From Kitasatospora azatica KCTC 9699 (GTDB lineage: Bacteria > Actinomycetota > Actinomycetes > Streptomycetales > Streptomycetaceae), in assembly GCF_000744785.1 (NCBI RefSeq), contig NZ_JQMO01000003.1:2666001-2730000 (forward strand): 64,000 nt of DNA, in the 5' to 3' direction. Below the pieces are notes generated by a model, which was not told the origin of the DNA, searched no databases, and saw only the letters and a list, made by a program, of their open reading frames with translations. Shown piece by piece: positions 14,702-23,298 of the stretch; the stretch's first letter is position 1, and every line of letters starts with the position of its first letter. The translations under genes were made by a program, and so were the position numbers.

Positions 14702-17434
14702 ATGAGCGAACACCGGCGCCGGTCGCCCAACTCGGGCGGCGGCGAGCAGCCGCCCGGCCCGCCGAGCGGCCAACGCCCGTACGCCTACGGCACTCCGCCC
14801 GATGGCGCGCCGTCGTACGACACCCCCGGTCGCCCGACGCCCCGTCGGGCCGGTGGGCAGTCGGGCAGTCGGGCGACCGCTCAGCAGCCCCGGATGACCC
14901 GGGCCGAGATGCGCAAGGCCGCTCAGAAGGGCGGTCGCAAGGGCGACGGCGGTGGCGCCGGCAAGGGCCCCGGCAAGGGCGGGCGCGGCGACGGCGCCAA
15001 GCCGCCGGGCAAGAAGCGCTTCATCGACTACCCGCGCTGGGGCAAGAGCGGCGTGCGCCGGTGGCTGCCGTCCTGGAAGCAGCTGCTGACGATCTTCCTG
15101 CTCTTCTTCGGCGGCGGCGTGGCGGCGGTCGGCACCGCCTACGCGATGACCTCGGTGCCGCAGCTCAAGGACATCGCCCCGGCCCAGAACAACATCTACT
15201 ACTGGGCCGACGGCAGCGAGATGACCCGCACCGGCCAGTCCAACAGACAGATCGTCCAGATCGCCGACATCAACAAGTCCGCGCAGGACGCGGTGATCGC
15301 CGCCGAGAACGAGACCTTCCGCTCCGACAACGGCATCGACCCCAAGGGCATCGCCCGCGCCGTCTACAACATGGCGTCCGGCCAGGCCACCCAGGGCGGG
15401 TCGACGATCACCCAGCAGTACGTGAAGAACGCCTACCTGAGCCAGGACCAGACGGTCACCCGCAAGCTCAAGGAGTTCTTCATCACGCTGAAGCTCAACC
15501 AGCAGGTGTCCAAGGACACGATCCTGGAGGGCTACCTCAACACCAGCTGGTTCGGCCGCAACTCCAACGGCATCCAGGCAGCGGCGCACGCCTACTACGG
15601 CGTGGAGGCCAAGGACCTGAACCCCTGCCAGAGCGCGATGCTGGCCGGCCTGCTCAAGGGCGCGGGCTACTACGACCCCTCGCTGAGCGCCGCCAACCAC
15701 ACCCGGATGTTCGGCACCCCCAGCGACCCGGCCAGCGGCCGGTGGGAGTGGATCCTGAGCAAGATGGTCAAGATCAAGGCCATCACCCAGGACCAGATGG
15801 ACCAGTGCACCAAGGCGGGTCTGCCCGAGCCGATCAAGCAGCAGCCCGCGAGCAACCTGAACGGCCAGGTCGGCTACATCGTCGACACGGTCAACAAGTA
15901 CATCGAGGGCAAGGACCCGTCGATCACCGAGGCCGCCCTCGGGCACGGTGGCTACCGGATCCACACCACCCTGCAGAAGGACAAGGTGGACATGCTCTCC
16001 AAGGCCGTCGACGAGATGGCCCAGAAGAACCTGGATCCGGCCAAGCGCCCCAACAACGACAACTTCGTCCAGGTCGGCGCCGCCTCGGTGGTGCCCGGGG
16101 ACGGCGCGCTGGTGGCCATCTACGGCGGTCCCGGCATCGACAAGGGCCAGTACAGCAACAACGCGGACACCACCGGTGTCCCGGTCGGCTCGACCTTCAA
16201 GCCCTACGTGCTGGCCACCGCGATGCAGGACGGCGTGCTGACCCAGACCGGTCCGGACGGCAAGCCGATGCGGATCAACGAGGACAGCCGCTACAACGCC
16301 GACGACCTGAGCACCATCCGCAAGCCGGACGGCTCACTGGTCATCGACACCACCACCGGCAAGCCGTTCAAGCAGAAGAACGACGAGAGCGGCCCGCAGG
16401 GCTACGTGACCCTGCGCCAGGCCATGATCCAGTCCTTCAACGTGCCCTTCGTCCAGCTCGGCGAGGACGTCGGCGGACCCAACGTGGCCAAGCTGGCCAA
16501 CCAGATGGGTCTGAGCATGTCGGCCATGCCGACCTCGAACCAGAGCACCGCCGCCTTCGCGATCGGTACCTCCACCCCGAGCGCGATCCAGATGGCCTCC
16601 GGCTACTCGGTCTTCGCCGCCCGCGGGCAGCAGGCCCCGATGTACCCGGTGACGAAGGTCGAGTTCAACGGCAAGGCGCTGCCCTCCTTCACCAAGGCGG
16701 CCCCGAAGCAGGTGCTCGACCAGGCGGTCGCCGACAACATCACCAGCGTGCTGCAGGACGTGGTGCAGAGCGGTACCGGTACCAAGGCCAAGGCCGTCGG
16801 CCGCCCGGTCGCCGGCAAGACCGGTACCACCGACAAGGGCACCTCGGCCTGGTTCGACGGCTACACGCCGCAGTTGGCCACCGCGGTCACCATGTTCCGT
16901 GAGGACGCGAGCCACCCCGGCCTGCTCTCACTGATCGGGACCGGTGGCAAGAGCTCCTTCTACGGTGGTGACCTGCCGACCGAGATCTGGGCCAGCTACA
17001 TGAAGAACGCGGTGGCCGGCATGCCGGTGACGGACTTCCCGACGCCGCAGGCGGTGAACACCGAGGTCGACTCCTCGGGCGCGCCGAGCACCGCCTCGCC
17101 GTCGGCCTCGGCCTCGGCCAGCGACTCCGCCTCGGCCACCGCGGCGCCGACCACCCAGGCCCCGACCGCGGCGCCGACCACCCAGGCGCCGACCACCAAG
17201 GGCCCGGGCGGCGGCCCGGAGACCTGCCTGCCCGGCGTGGACTGCACGAGCCCCCCGGCGACCTCGACCAAGACGCCAGGCGGCGGCAGCAGCACCGGAT
17301 CGAGCTGCATCCCGCTGTTCGACTGTCCGTCCGGGACGCCGACACCGACCGCGACCAAGACCAAACCCGGTGGCGGGGGCGGCAGCTCGACGGCGACGCC
17401 CACCGGTGCCGGCACGGCGGCGGCGACACCGTAG
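14702..17434 (+). CDS. Bifunctional penicillin-binding protein (transglycosylase/transpeptidase)
   Basis: 910 residues, class A PBP. A basic Gly/Lys/Pro-rich cytosolic tail (1-120) precedes one membrane span (LLTIFLLFFGGGVAAVGTAY, about 124-146). The GT51 transglycosylase has its catalytic Glu in AAENETFRSDNGIDPKG at about 202 and GGSTITQQYVKN after it. The transpeptidase carries STFK at about 499, SFN in MIQSFNVPFVQ, and KTGTTD near 706. Residues from about 790 are a Ser/Thr/Pro/Gly-rich external tail with two short Cys-containing repeats (ETCLPGVDC and SSCIPLFDC). It polymerises and cross-links peptidoglycan. The leader is structured. The Cys-pair tail is unusual and may bind the cell wall. 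Confidence 0.95.
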   Translation: MSEHRRRSPNSGGGEQPPGPPSGQRPYAYGTPPDGAPSYDTPGRPTPRRAGGQSGSRATAQQPRMTRAEMRKAAQKGGRKGDGGGAGKGPGKGGRGDGAKPPGKKRFIDYPRWGKSGVRRWLPSWKQLLTIFLLFFGGGVAAVGTAYAMTSVPQLKDIAPAQNNIYYWADGSEMTRTGQSNRQIVQIADINKSAQDAVIAAENETFRSDNGIDPKGIARAVYNMASGQATQGGSTITQQYVKNAYLSQDQTVTRKLKEFFITLKLNQQVSKDTILEGYLNTSWFGRNSNGIQAAAHAYYGVEAKDLNPCQSAMLAGLLKGAGYYDPSLSAANHTRMFGTPSDPASGRWEWILSKMVKIKAITQDQMDQCTKAGLPEPIKQQPASNLNGQVGYIVDTVNKYIEGKDPSITEAALGHGGYRIHTTLQKDKVDMLSKAVDEMAQKNLDPAKRPNNDNFVQVGAASVVPGDGALVAIYGGPGIDKGQYSNNADTTGVPVGSTFKPYVLATAMQDGVLTQTGPDGKPMRINEDSRYNADDLSTIRKPDGSLVIDTTTGKPFKQKNDESGPQGYVTLRQAMIQSFNVPFVQLGEDVGGPNVAKLANQMGLSMSAMPTSNQSTAAFAIGTSTPSAIQMASGYSVFAARGQQAPMYPVTKVEFNGKALPSFTKAAPKQVLDQAVADNITSVLQDVVQSGTGTKAKAVGRPVAGKTGTTDKGTSAWFDGYTPQLATAVTMFREDASHPGLLSLIGTGGKSSFYGGDLPTEIWASYMKNAVAGMPVTDFPTPQAVNTEVDSSGAPSTASPSASASASDSASATAAPTTQAPTAAPTTQAPTTKGPGGGPETCLPGVDCTSPPATSTKTPGGGSSTGSSCIPLFDCPSGTPTPTATKTKPGGGGGSSTATPTGAGTAAATP

Positions 17435-17451
17435 CGACGAAGGACCCGAGC

Positions 17452-17483
17452 CCGGCGGCCCCGCACTCCTGCGGGGCCGCCGG
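17452..17483. terminator. Intrinsic terminator after the penicillin-binding protein gene
   Basis: 13-bp perfect GC stem (17452-17464 with 17471-17483), 6-nt loop, followed by tgtttt. Confidence 0.85.
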
Positions 17484-17548
17484 TGTTTTCAGGGCTTGGT
17501 GTGGACCAGTCCTCGTCCGAGCAGCGCTCGTGCGGCAGTATGTCCGCC

Positions 17549-19237
17549 ATGACGTCGAGTACGCATGACGAGACCGCCGCCGAGGCCGTCCCGGTGGACC
17601 AGGCCGAGGAGCCGCTGCCCACCGCCGAAGGCCCGCTGCCCAACACCGTCGTCGTTCCCGCGGACGAGGACCCGGTCGCGGCGGCCGGCAGCGAGCTGAT
17701 CGGCGGCCCGCCCGGACGCCGCGCCCTGCTCGGCGTCTCCTGGTGGATCCCGGCCCGGTTCCTGGCGCTGGCCACCGTGCTCACCTACGCGCTCGGCCTG
17801 GTGCAGAAGCTGCCCTGCTACACCAGCGGCTGGTTCTTCGGCGCCACCACCCAGTACACCCACGCCTGCTACAGCGACATCCCGCACCTGTACAGCGCCC
17901 GCGGCCTGGCGCAGGGCCTGCACCCGTACCTCGACATGCTGCCGCAGCCCACTCCGGACATGAAGTTCCTGGAGTACCCCGTGCTGACCGGCCTGTTCAT
18001 GCAGATCGCCGGCTGGCTGACCCCCACCGGCGGGGTGATCCAGGACCGCGAGCGGTGGTTCTGGATGGTCAACGCCGGGATGCTGCTGATCTGCGCGGTG
18101 GTCACGGTGATCGCGCTGACCCGCACCCACCGCCGCCGCCCCTGGGACGCGCTGCTCTTCGCGCTGGCCCCGGCGCTGGCCCTGAACTCCACCATCAACT
18201 GGGACCTGCTCGCGGTCGCCCTGACCGCCGTCGCGATGGCCTACTGGGCGAACAGCCGCACCCTGCTGGCCGGCGTCTTCATCGGCCTGGCCACCGCCGC
18301 CAAGCTCTACCCGCTGCTGCTGCTCGGGCCGCTGCTGGTGCTCTGCTGGCGGGCCGGCCGCTGGCGCGCCTTCTGGCAGGCCACCGGCGGCGCGGTCGGC
18401 GCCTGGCTGCTGGTCAACGTCCCGATCATGGCCGCCAGCTGGGACGGCTGGGCCACCTTCTACACCTTCAGCCAGACCCGCAAGGAGGACTTCGGGTCCT
18501 TCTGGATGATCCTGATGCAGGACCGCAACCAGGCCCTGGACAGCCTCAACACCTGGATCGCCGTGCTGCTGGTCGCCAGCTGCCTGGCCGTCGGCTGGCT
18601 GACCCTGTCCGCCCCGCGCCGCCCGCGCTACGCCCAGCTGGTCTTCCTGGTGGTGGCCGCCTTCGTGCTCACCAACAAGGTCTACTCGCCGCAGTACGTG
18701 CTCTGGCTGATCCCGCTCGCCGCGCTGGCCCGGCCGCGCTGGCGGGACTTCCTGATCTGGCAGGCCTGCGAGGTGCTCTACTACCTCGGCATCTGGTCCT
18801 ACCTGGCCTACACCGGCGACAGCAAGCAGCACGGGATCGGGCAGGACTGGTACCACTTCGCGGTGATGCTGCACCTGGTCGGCACGCTCTACCTGTGCGC
18901 GGTGGTGGTCCGCGACATCCTGCGCCCGGACCGCGACCCGGTGCGCTGGGACGGCAGCGACGACCCGTCCGGCGGGGTGCTGGACTTCGCCCCCGACGTC
19001 TTCGTGCTCGGCTCGGCCCGCCGGCTGCGCGAGGAGGCCGGCTACGCGGCCTTCGCCCCGGCGGCCCAGGAGTCCTCGGCTTCCTCGGCGGACGGCGTGG
19101 ACTGGCTGACTCCGGAGGATCAGCCCCCGGCGGATTCCATCGCCCCCGAGGCAGCCGCGCCGGGCGCGCCGGTGGACTCGCTCGAGTCGGGCGCGGCGGC
19201 CGAGGCCGCCGAGTCGATGGCCGAGGGCTCGGCCTGA
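17549..19237 (+). CDS. GT87-type polyprenyl-phosphomannose mannosyltransferase-like membrane protein
   Basis: 562 residues from the ATG at 17549; an ATG nine bases earlier is equally possible. About 12 hydrophobic spans from residue 60 on, with the external loop carrying LYSARGLAQGLHPYLDMLPQ and EYPVLTGLFMQ, typical of the GT87 (DUF2029) family. These use polyprenyl-phosphate mannose on the outer face of the membrane to build mannosylated lipids or polysaccharides. The C-terminal 80 residues are a hydrophilic Ala/Glu/Ser tail. It follows the penicillin-binding protein after a strong terminator. The last 118 bp overlap the 3' end of the gene on the opposite strand. Confidence 0.82.
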   Translation: MTSSTHDETAAEAVPVDQAEEPLPTAEGPLPNTVVVPADEDPVAAAGSELIGGPPGRRALLGVSWWIPARFLALATVLTYALGLVQKLPCYTSGWFFGATTQYTHACYSDIPHLYSARGLAQGLHPYLDMLPQPTPDMKFLEYPVLTGLFMQIAGWLTPTGGVIQDRERWFWMVNAGMLLICAVVTVIALTRTHRRRPWDALLFALAPALALNSTINWDLLAVALTAVAMAYWANSRTLLAGVFIGLATAAKLYPLLLLGPLLVLCWRAGRWRAFWQATGGAVGAWLLVNVPIMAASWDGWATFYTFSQTRKEDFGSFWMILMQDRNQALDSLNTWIAVLLVASCLAVGWLTLSAPRRPRYAQLVFLVVAAFVLTNKVYSPQYVLWLIPLAALARPRWRDFLIWQACEVLYYLGIWSYLAYTGDSKQHGIGQDWYHFAVMLHLVGTLYLCAVVVRDILRPDRDPVRWDGSDDPSGGVLDFAPDVFVLGSARRLREEAGYAAFAPAAQESSASSADGVDWLTPEDQPPADSIAPEAAAPGAPVDSLESGAAAEAAESMAEGSA

Positions 19238-20280
19238 CGGTCCACCACGCGGTCGAAGTGCGTCGTGGTGTGCCGCACGGTGACCGGTAGCTCGTCGCCC
19301 ACCGCCGGCGGCTTCCCGCCGGCGGGCAGGAAGACGATGCTCACCTGCATGTGCGGCGGCTCGGCGAACCAGAGCTGACGCCCGTTCCACTGGTACGGCG
19401 ACAGCGTCCGGTTCAGCGTGGCGAGCCCGGCCCGGGCGATCCCCTTGAGCCGCGGCAGCAGCCCCTGGACGTACTTGGGCGCCTCCAGGCCGATGCCGTG
19501 CGCGGTGCCGCCGGAGACCACCAGCAGGTGCCCGTCGGAGGGCGCCTTGTGCTGGCGGTAGCCGTACCGGTCACCGCGGCGCACCGCCGTCACGTCCAGC
19601 ACGGTGGACCGGGCGTGCAGTGAGCCGACGTCGCCGAGCCAGAGCCGGGTGCCGATCCGGGAGCGGAACTCGGTGCCCGGGTGACGTTCGGTCAGCTCGG
19701 CCACCCCGGCCGCGCTCAGATGGCTCAGGAAGACCGTGCCGGTGGGCAGGCCGACCGCGCCGACCGCCCGCACCCAGTCGTCGACCTCGGCCACCGGGTC
19801 CGAGCCGTCCGGCCGGTCCAGCGGCAGGTGCAGCGCGAAGCCCGCCACCCGGTGGGGTCCGGCGGCGGTCCGGGTCCCGGCCAGCCGCGTCAGGTCGGCC
19901 CGGTCGATGCCGTGCCGGCGCATGCTGGTCATGCACTCCACCACCACGCGCTGCCCGGCCAGGGCGCGCAGCGCCTCCAGACTGGCCACCGTCCGCAGCA
20001 CCCGGCCCTGCGGCAGCCCGGGGTCCGGCTCGCCGATCCGGTACGGCCTCAGCACCAGCACCTCGCCCTGGTACCCGCTCGCCAGCACCTCGGCGGCCTC
20101 CTCGGCGGTGCCGACCGCCAGCAGGCCGGTCCCCAGCAGCTGCGTCTCCTCGGCCAGTCGCTGGTTGCCCAGGCCGTAGCCGTTGCCCTTGGCCACCGGG
20201 ACCAGGCCGGGGAACTCGGCCAGCAGCGCGCGCTGCTGCGCCCGCCAGCGGTCGGTCTCCACGTACAGCGAAAGGGTCAT
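19120..20280 (-). CDS. Alanine racemase-like PLP protein, paired with FemX
   Basis: 386 residues. A PLP-barrel alanine racemase N-terminal domain is visible, with the lysine motif PVAKGNGYGLGNQRLAEE at about residues 27-45 and the barrel strand VVVECMTSMRRHGI. The C-terminal half is weak: a region GDRYGYRQHKAPSDGHLLVV stands where alanine racemases have a catalytic tyrosine motif, so the activity is uncertain. The final 40 residues are Ala/Ser-rich and overlap the GT87 gene. It lies 16 bp behind femX on the same strand, so both are probably co-transcribed and serve peptidoglycan or aminoacyl transfer. Possible roles: racemase, or a PLP protein with another amino-acid substrate. Confidence 0.78.
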   Translation of the reverse strand: MTLSLYVETDRWRAQQRALLAEFPGLVPVAKGNGYGLGNQRLAEETQLLGTGLLAVGTAEEAAEVLASGYQGEVLVLRPYRIGEPDPGLPQGRVLRTVASLEALRALAGQRVVVECMTSMRRHGIDRADLTRLAGTRTAAGPHRVAGFALHLPLDRPDGSDPVAEVDDWVRAVGAVGLPTGTVFLSHLSAAGVAELTERHPGTEFRSRIGTRLWLGDVGSLHARSTVLDVTAVRRGDRYGYRQHKAPSDGHLLVVSGGTAHGIGLEAPKYVQGLLPRLKGIARAGLATLNRTLSPYQWNGRQLWFAEPPHMQVSIVFLPAGGKPPAVGDELPVTVRHTTTHFDRVVDRQAEPSAIDSAASAAAPDSSESTGAPGAAASGAMESAGG

Positions 20281-20296
20281 CGAGCTCTCCCCACCG

Positions 20297-21415
20297 TCAA
20301 CGGCGAGACATGTAGAGGTCCAGCGCCTTGTGCAGCAGCTTGTTCAACGGGAAGTCCCACTCGCCCAGGTACTCGGCCGCCTGGCCGCCAGTGCCGAGCT
20401 TGAACTGGATCAGCCCGAACAGCGGGTCCTCCTCGTCCAGCGTGTCGCTGATCCCGCGCAGGTCGTACAGGCCGGCGCCGAGCGCGTAGGCGTCGCGCAT
20501 CATCCGCCACTGGATCGCGTTGGACGGCTTGACCTCGCGCTTGTGGTTGGCCGAGGCGCCGTAGGAGTACCAGACGTGCTCGCCGACGGTGAGCATGGTG
20601 GTCGCCGCCAGCGGCTCCCCGTCGTGGTACGCCAGGTAGAGCCGCATCCGGTTCGGGTCCTCGGAGGTCAGCGCCTGCCACATGCGCTGGAAGTAGGCCA
20701 GCGGGCGCGGGGTGAAACGGTCCCGCTCGGCGGTGACCAGGTAGAGCTCGTGGAAGACCGCCAGGTCCTCGTAGCTGCCCTGGACCACCTCGACGCCGCT
20801 CTTCTCGGCCTTCTTGATGTTGCGCCGCCAGAGCTGGTTGAAGCCGCGCTGGATGTCGTCCAGCGAGCGGTTGGCCAGCGGCACCTGGAAGACGTAGCGC
20901 GGCTGCACGTCGCCGAAGCCCGCGCCGCCGTCCTCGCCCTGCAGCCAGCCGGTCCGGCGCAGCTGGTCCGCCGCCTCGAAGGCCCGCGGCTCGTACCAGT
21001 CCGGCTCGACGTCGCGCAGCCGCTTGGCCTGCCCGCTGCCGATCGCCTCCTTGATGGTCAGCGCCTCCCAGCGCCGGATCACCACCGGCGGCCCCATCTT
21101 CACCGAGAACGCGCCCTGCTCCTTGAGGTGCGCCAGCATCGGGCGCAGCCAGCGGTCCAGGTCCGGGTCGAACCAGTCGATCACCGGGCCCTCGGGCAGG
21201 TAGGCCAGGTAGCGCTTGACCTTCGGCAGCTGCCGGTAGAGCACCAGGCCGGCGCCGACCACGGCCCCCGAGCTGTCGATCCAGCCGATCGACTCGCTGC
21301 GCCACTCCGCCTTGACCTCGCCCCAGGAGGGCACCTGCATATGGCTGGCCGACGGTCGGCCGCGCAGGAAGTCGAGGTGCTCCTCACGGGTGATCGTCCT
21401 CAGACGCAGGCTCAT
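20297..21415 (-). CDS. femX: FemX-type peptidoglycan bridge aminoacyltransferase
   Basis: 372 residues from the ATG at 21415, with AAGGAGC 8-10 bases upstream. Two GNAT-like halves typical of FemABX: the first with QVPSWGEVKAEWRSESIGWI and VYLAYLPEGPVIDW-like strands, the second with FNQLWRRNIKKAEKSGVEVV and WYSYGASANHKREVKPSNAI, GLYDLRGISDTLDEEDPLFG. It transfers glycine from Gly-tRNA to lipid II; streptomycetes have a single glycine bridge on LL-diaminopimelate. It is the first gene of a two-gene unit with the racemase-like gene. The insertion of charged residues between halves fits the usual tRNA-interaction arm. Confidence 0.9.
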   Translation of the reverse strand: MSLRLRTITREEHLDFLRGRPSASHMQVPSWGEVKAEWRSESIGWIDSSGAVVGAGLVLYRQLPKVKRYLAYLPEGPVIDWFDPDLDRWLRPMLAHLKEQGAFSVKMGPPVVIRRWEALTIKEAIGSGQAKRLRDVEPDWYEPRAFEAADQLRRTGWLQGEDGGAGFGDVQPRYVFQVPLANRSLDDIQRGFNQLWRRNIKKAEKSGVEVVQGSYEDLAVFHELYLVTAERDRFTPRPLAYFQRMWQALTSEDPNRMRLYLAYHDGEPLAATTMLTVGEHVWYSYGASANHKREVKPSNAIQWRMMRDAYALGAGLYDLRGISDTLDEEDPLFGLIQFKLGTGGQAAEYLGEWDFPLNKLLHKALDLYMSRR

Positions 21416-21550
21416 GCTCGGGGTGCTCCTTGGCTGGTTGATGGACTCTGTGACCCTATCGCCCGAATGGTCCGTTTCGGTCGGGTCTCGCGCGGCGCGT
21501 TGACGGAACCCTAGGGGCCGCAGCGGGCGAGTGGGTTCCGGGAACTGCGA

Positions 21551-21578
21551 ACGGCGCTCTCCCGAAGGGGAGCGCCGT
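21551..21578. terminator. Terminator hairpin between femX and a small membrane gene
   Basis: 12-bp stem (21551-21562 with 21567-21578, one T-G pair) closed by a CGAA tetraloop. It lies 22 bp downstream of the stop of the minus-strand small membrane protein. Confidence 0.7.
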
Positions 21579-21600
21579 CGCATGCGCCGGGTGCGCCTGG

Positions 21601-21897
21601 CTACCAGAGCCCGCCGTGCGCCAGCCCGATGCCCAGGCCGAAGGCCGACATCGCCAGCGAGATCACCAGCACGAACCGTTCGGCCGTGGTCACCGAGATG
21701 AACTGCCCCCACAGGCCGGTGACCACGCCGGCCACCCCGGTCCAGGAGCTCAGCATGTGCACGCTGTGAAAGAAGGAGCTGATGAAGGCCACCAGGCCGA
21801 GGATCACGGTCAGCCCCACCAGGGTGTTCTCCCTGGGGTGGCGATGGCCGTCGGTGTTGAGGGTGAGCGCGGGGAATCGGTGGACGGTCTGTGCCAT
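21601..21897 (-). CDS. Small membrane protein of unknown function
   Basis: 98 residues from the ATG at 21897, with GGAGG eight bases upstream. After about 30 hydrophilic residues (HRFPALTLNTDGHRHPREN) come three hydrophobic segments: LVGLTVILGLVAFISSFFHS, WTGVAGVVTGLWGQFI and FVLVISLAMSAFGLGIGLA. No signal peptide or catalytic motif. I do not recognise a named family, although similar small proteins are conserved near rpsF in streptomycetes. It is divergent from the rpsF operon and has its own terminator. Confidence 0.75.
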   Translation of the reverse strand: MAQTVHRFPALTLNTDGHRHPRENTLVGLTVILGLVAFISSFFHSVHMLSSWTGVAGVVTGLWGQFISVTTAERFVLVISLAMSAFGLGIGLAHGGLW

Positions 21898-22003
21898 GGA
21901 ACCCACCTCCAGCAAAGGGGGACAAGCAGGGCGTCAGCGGTACCTGTGTACCCGTTCTGCCCAGATTGCGCCCCTTGAGACCCGGCGGCAATCGATGGGC
22001 GTT

Positions 22004-22032
22004 TTGTTCGGCCGGATGGGTGCGGGTAGGCT
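22004..22032 (+). promoter_or_regulatory. Promoter of the rpsF-ssb-rpsR-rplI operon
   Basis: -35 TTGTTC (22004-22009), 17-bp spacer, -10 TAGGCT (22027-22032). It would give a leader of about 170 nt. Confidence 0.75.
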
Positions 22033-22162
22033 GTGCGATCTGCACTGGTGTATTTGTGCCCCCGCATGCCCGCTGGTCGGGATCGGGGCCGAGTGTCGGA
22101 CCCGCCCACTACGGTGGACCGTGGTCGGCACCACTCCAGTGTCGACGCCGTACAACCCTCCT

Positions 22163-22181
22163 GCCACGGAGAGACCGTGGC
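22163..22181 (+). promoter_or_regulatory. Hairpin in the rpsF leader
   Basis: GCCACGG/CCGTGGC, 7-bp stem with a 5-nt loop, 10 nt before the ribosome site AAAGGAGG. In several bacterial phyla the S6-S18 complex binds the rpsF leader to repress its own operon. Whether this hairpin is that motif is not clear. Confidence 0.4.
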
Positions 22182-22210
22182 CGTTGAGTCCAAAGGAGGT
22201 GGGTTTACCC

Positions 22211-22501
22211 ATGCGTCACTACGAGGTGATGGTCATCCTCGACCCCTCGGTCGAGGAGCGCGCTGTCTCCCCCCTGATCGAAGGCTTCCTCAACGTTGTC
22301 CGCACTGGTGGCGGCACCGTCGAGAAGATCGACACCTGGGGCCGTCGCCGCCTGGCGTACGAGATCAAGAAGCAGCCCGAGGGCATCTACTCGGTCATCG
22401 ACCTCAAGGCCACGCCTGAGGTCGTCAAGGAGCTCGACCGCCAGCTGTCGCTGAGCGAGTCGGTTCTGCGGACCAAGGTCCTGCGCCCGGACACCCACTG
22501 A
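22211..22501 (+). CDS. rpsF: 30S ribosomal protein S6
   Basis: 96 residues, the normal length. Starts MRHYEVMVILDPSVEERAV and keeps the RRLAYEIKKQPEGIY core and the SESVLRTKVLR end. S6 binds S18 and helix 22-23 of 16S rRNA. A strong ribosome site (AAAGGAGGTG) precedes it. First gene of the rpsF-ssb-rpsR-rplI operon, with 98 bp to ssb that contain a parS site. Confidence 0.98.
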   Translation: MRHYEVMVILDPSVEERAVSPLIEGFLNVVRTGGGTVEKIDTWGRRRLAYEIKKQPEGIYSVIDLKATPEVVKELDRQLSLSESVLRTKVLRPDTH

Positions 22502-22540
22502 GTCATCGTCGGGGCCACTGCGGCCCTGATGGCTCGCGTC

Positions 22541-22562
22541 CGATGTTTCACGTGAAACATCG
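22541..22562. promoter_or_regulatory. parS site between rpsF and ssb
   Basis: Core GTTTCACGTGAAAC at 22545-22558 in a 22-bp perfect palindrome. It lies in the rpsF-ssb gap, so a bound ParB complex would sit inside a highly expressed ribosomal operon. Confidence 0.95.
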
Positions 22563-22599
22563 CTGAACGGAACTCCTCCTCCCGAGAGGTCAGCACACC

Positions 22600-23223
22600 A
22601 TGGCAGGCGAGACCGTCATCACCCTCGTCGGCAATCTCGTCGACGACCCCGAGCTGCGTTTCACCCCCTCGGGTGCGGCGGTCGCGAAGTTCCGCATCGC
22701 GTCCACTCCCCGCACCTTCGACCGTCAGACGAACGAGTGGAAGGACGGCGAGAGCCTCTTCCTCACGTGCAACGTCTGGCGTCAGCCGGCGGAGAACGTG
22801 GCCGAGTCGCTGCAGCGCGGCATGCGCGTGATCGTGCAGGGCCGACTGCGCCAGCGGTCTTACGAGACCAAGGAAGGCGAGAAGCGGACGGTCTTCGAGG
22901 TCGAGGTCGACGAGGTCGGTCCGAGCCTGCGTTCGGCGACCGCCAAGGTGACCCGGGCCAACCGGGCCGGCGGTCCTGGCGGTGGTCCTGGTGGTAGCGG
23001 CTTCGGCGGCGGCCAGCAGGGCGGCGGTCAGGCCGGCGGCGGCTGGGGTGGCAACTCCGGCGGTGGCCAGGGTGGCGGCGGCTGGGGTGGCAACTCCGGT
23101 GGCGGCCAGTCCGGCCCGGCCGACGACCCGTGGGCGTCCAGCGCTCCCTCTGGTGGCAACCAGGGTGGCGGCGGCTGGGGTGCCCCGGCTGGTGGCGGCT
23201 ACTCGGAAGAGCCTCCGTTCTAA
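22600..23223 (+). CDS. ssb: Single-stranded DNA-binding protein
   Basis: 207 residues. The OB fold occupies residues 1-115 (GETVITLVGNLVDDPELRFT, SLFLTCNVWRQPAENVAESL, RQRSYETKEGEKRTVFEVEV). A Gly/Gln/Asn/Trp-rich linker follows, with several near copies of GGGWGGNSGGGQ. The last residues are EEPPF, the acidic tip that recruits replication and repair proteins. It coats single-stranded DNA during replication. It is placed between rpsF and rpsR as in most actinobacteria, so it is co-expressed with ribosomal proteins. Confidence 0.97.
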   Translation: MAGETVITLVGNLVDDPELRFTPSGAAVAKFRIASTPRTFDRQTNEWKDGESLFLTCNVWRQPAENVAESLQRGMRVIVQGRLRQRSYETKEGEKRTVFEVEVDEVGPSLRSATAKVTRANRAGGPGGGPGGSGFGGGQQGGGQAGGGWGGNSGGGQGGGGWGGNSGGGQSGPADDPWASSAPSGGNQGGGGWGAPAGGGYSEEPPF

Positions 23224-23298
23224 GAGCTGACAGATTTCGTGCGACCCGGGCACCGTCCTCGGACGGTCCTGGATCGTGATCCTCATTTGGAGCACACC

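Noticed and set aside
17489..19390. Long minus-strand frame across the GT87 gene
   Set aside because: Composition is that of an antisense frame; the plus strand encodes membrane spans typical of GT87.
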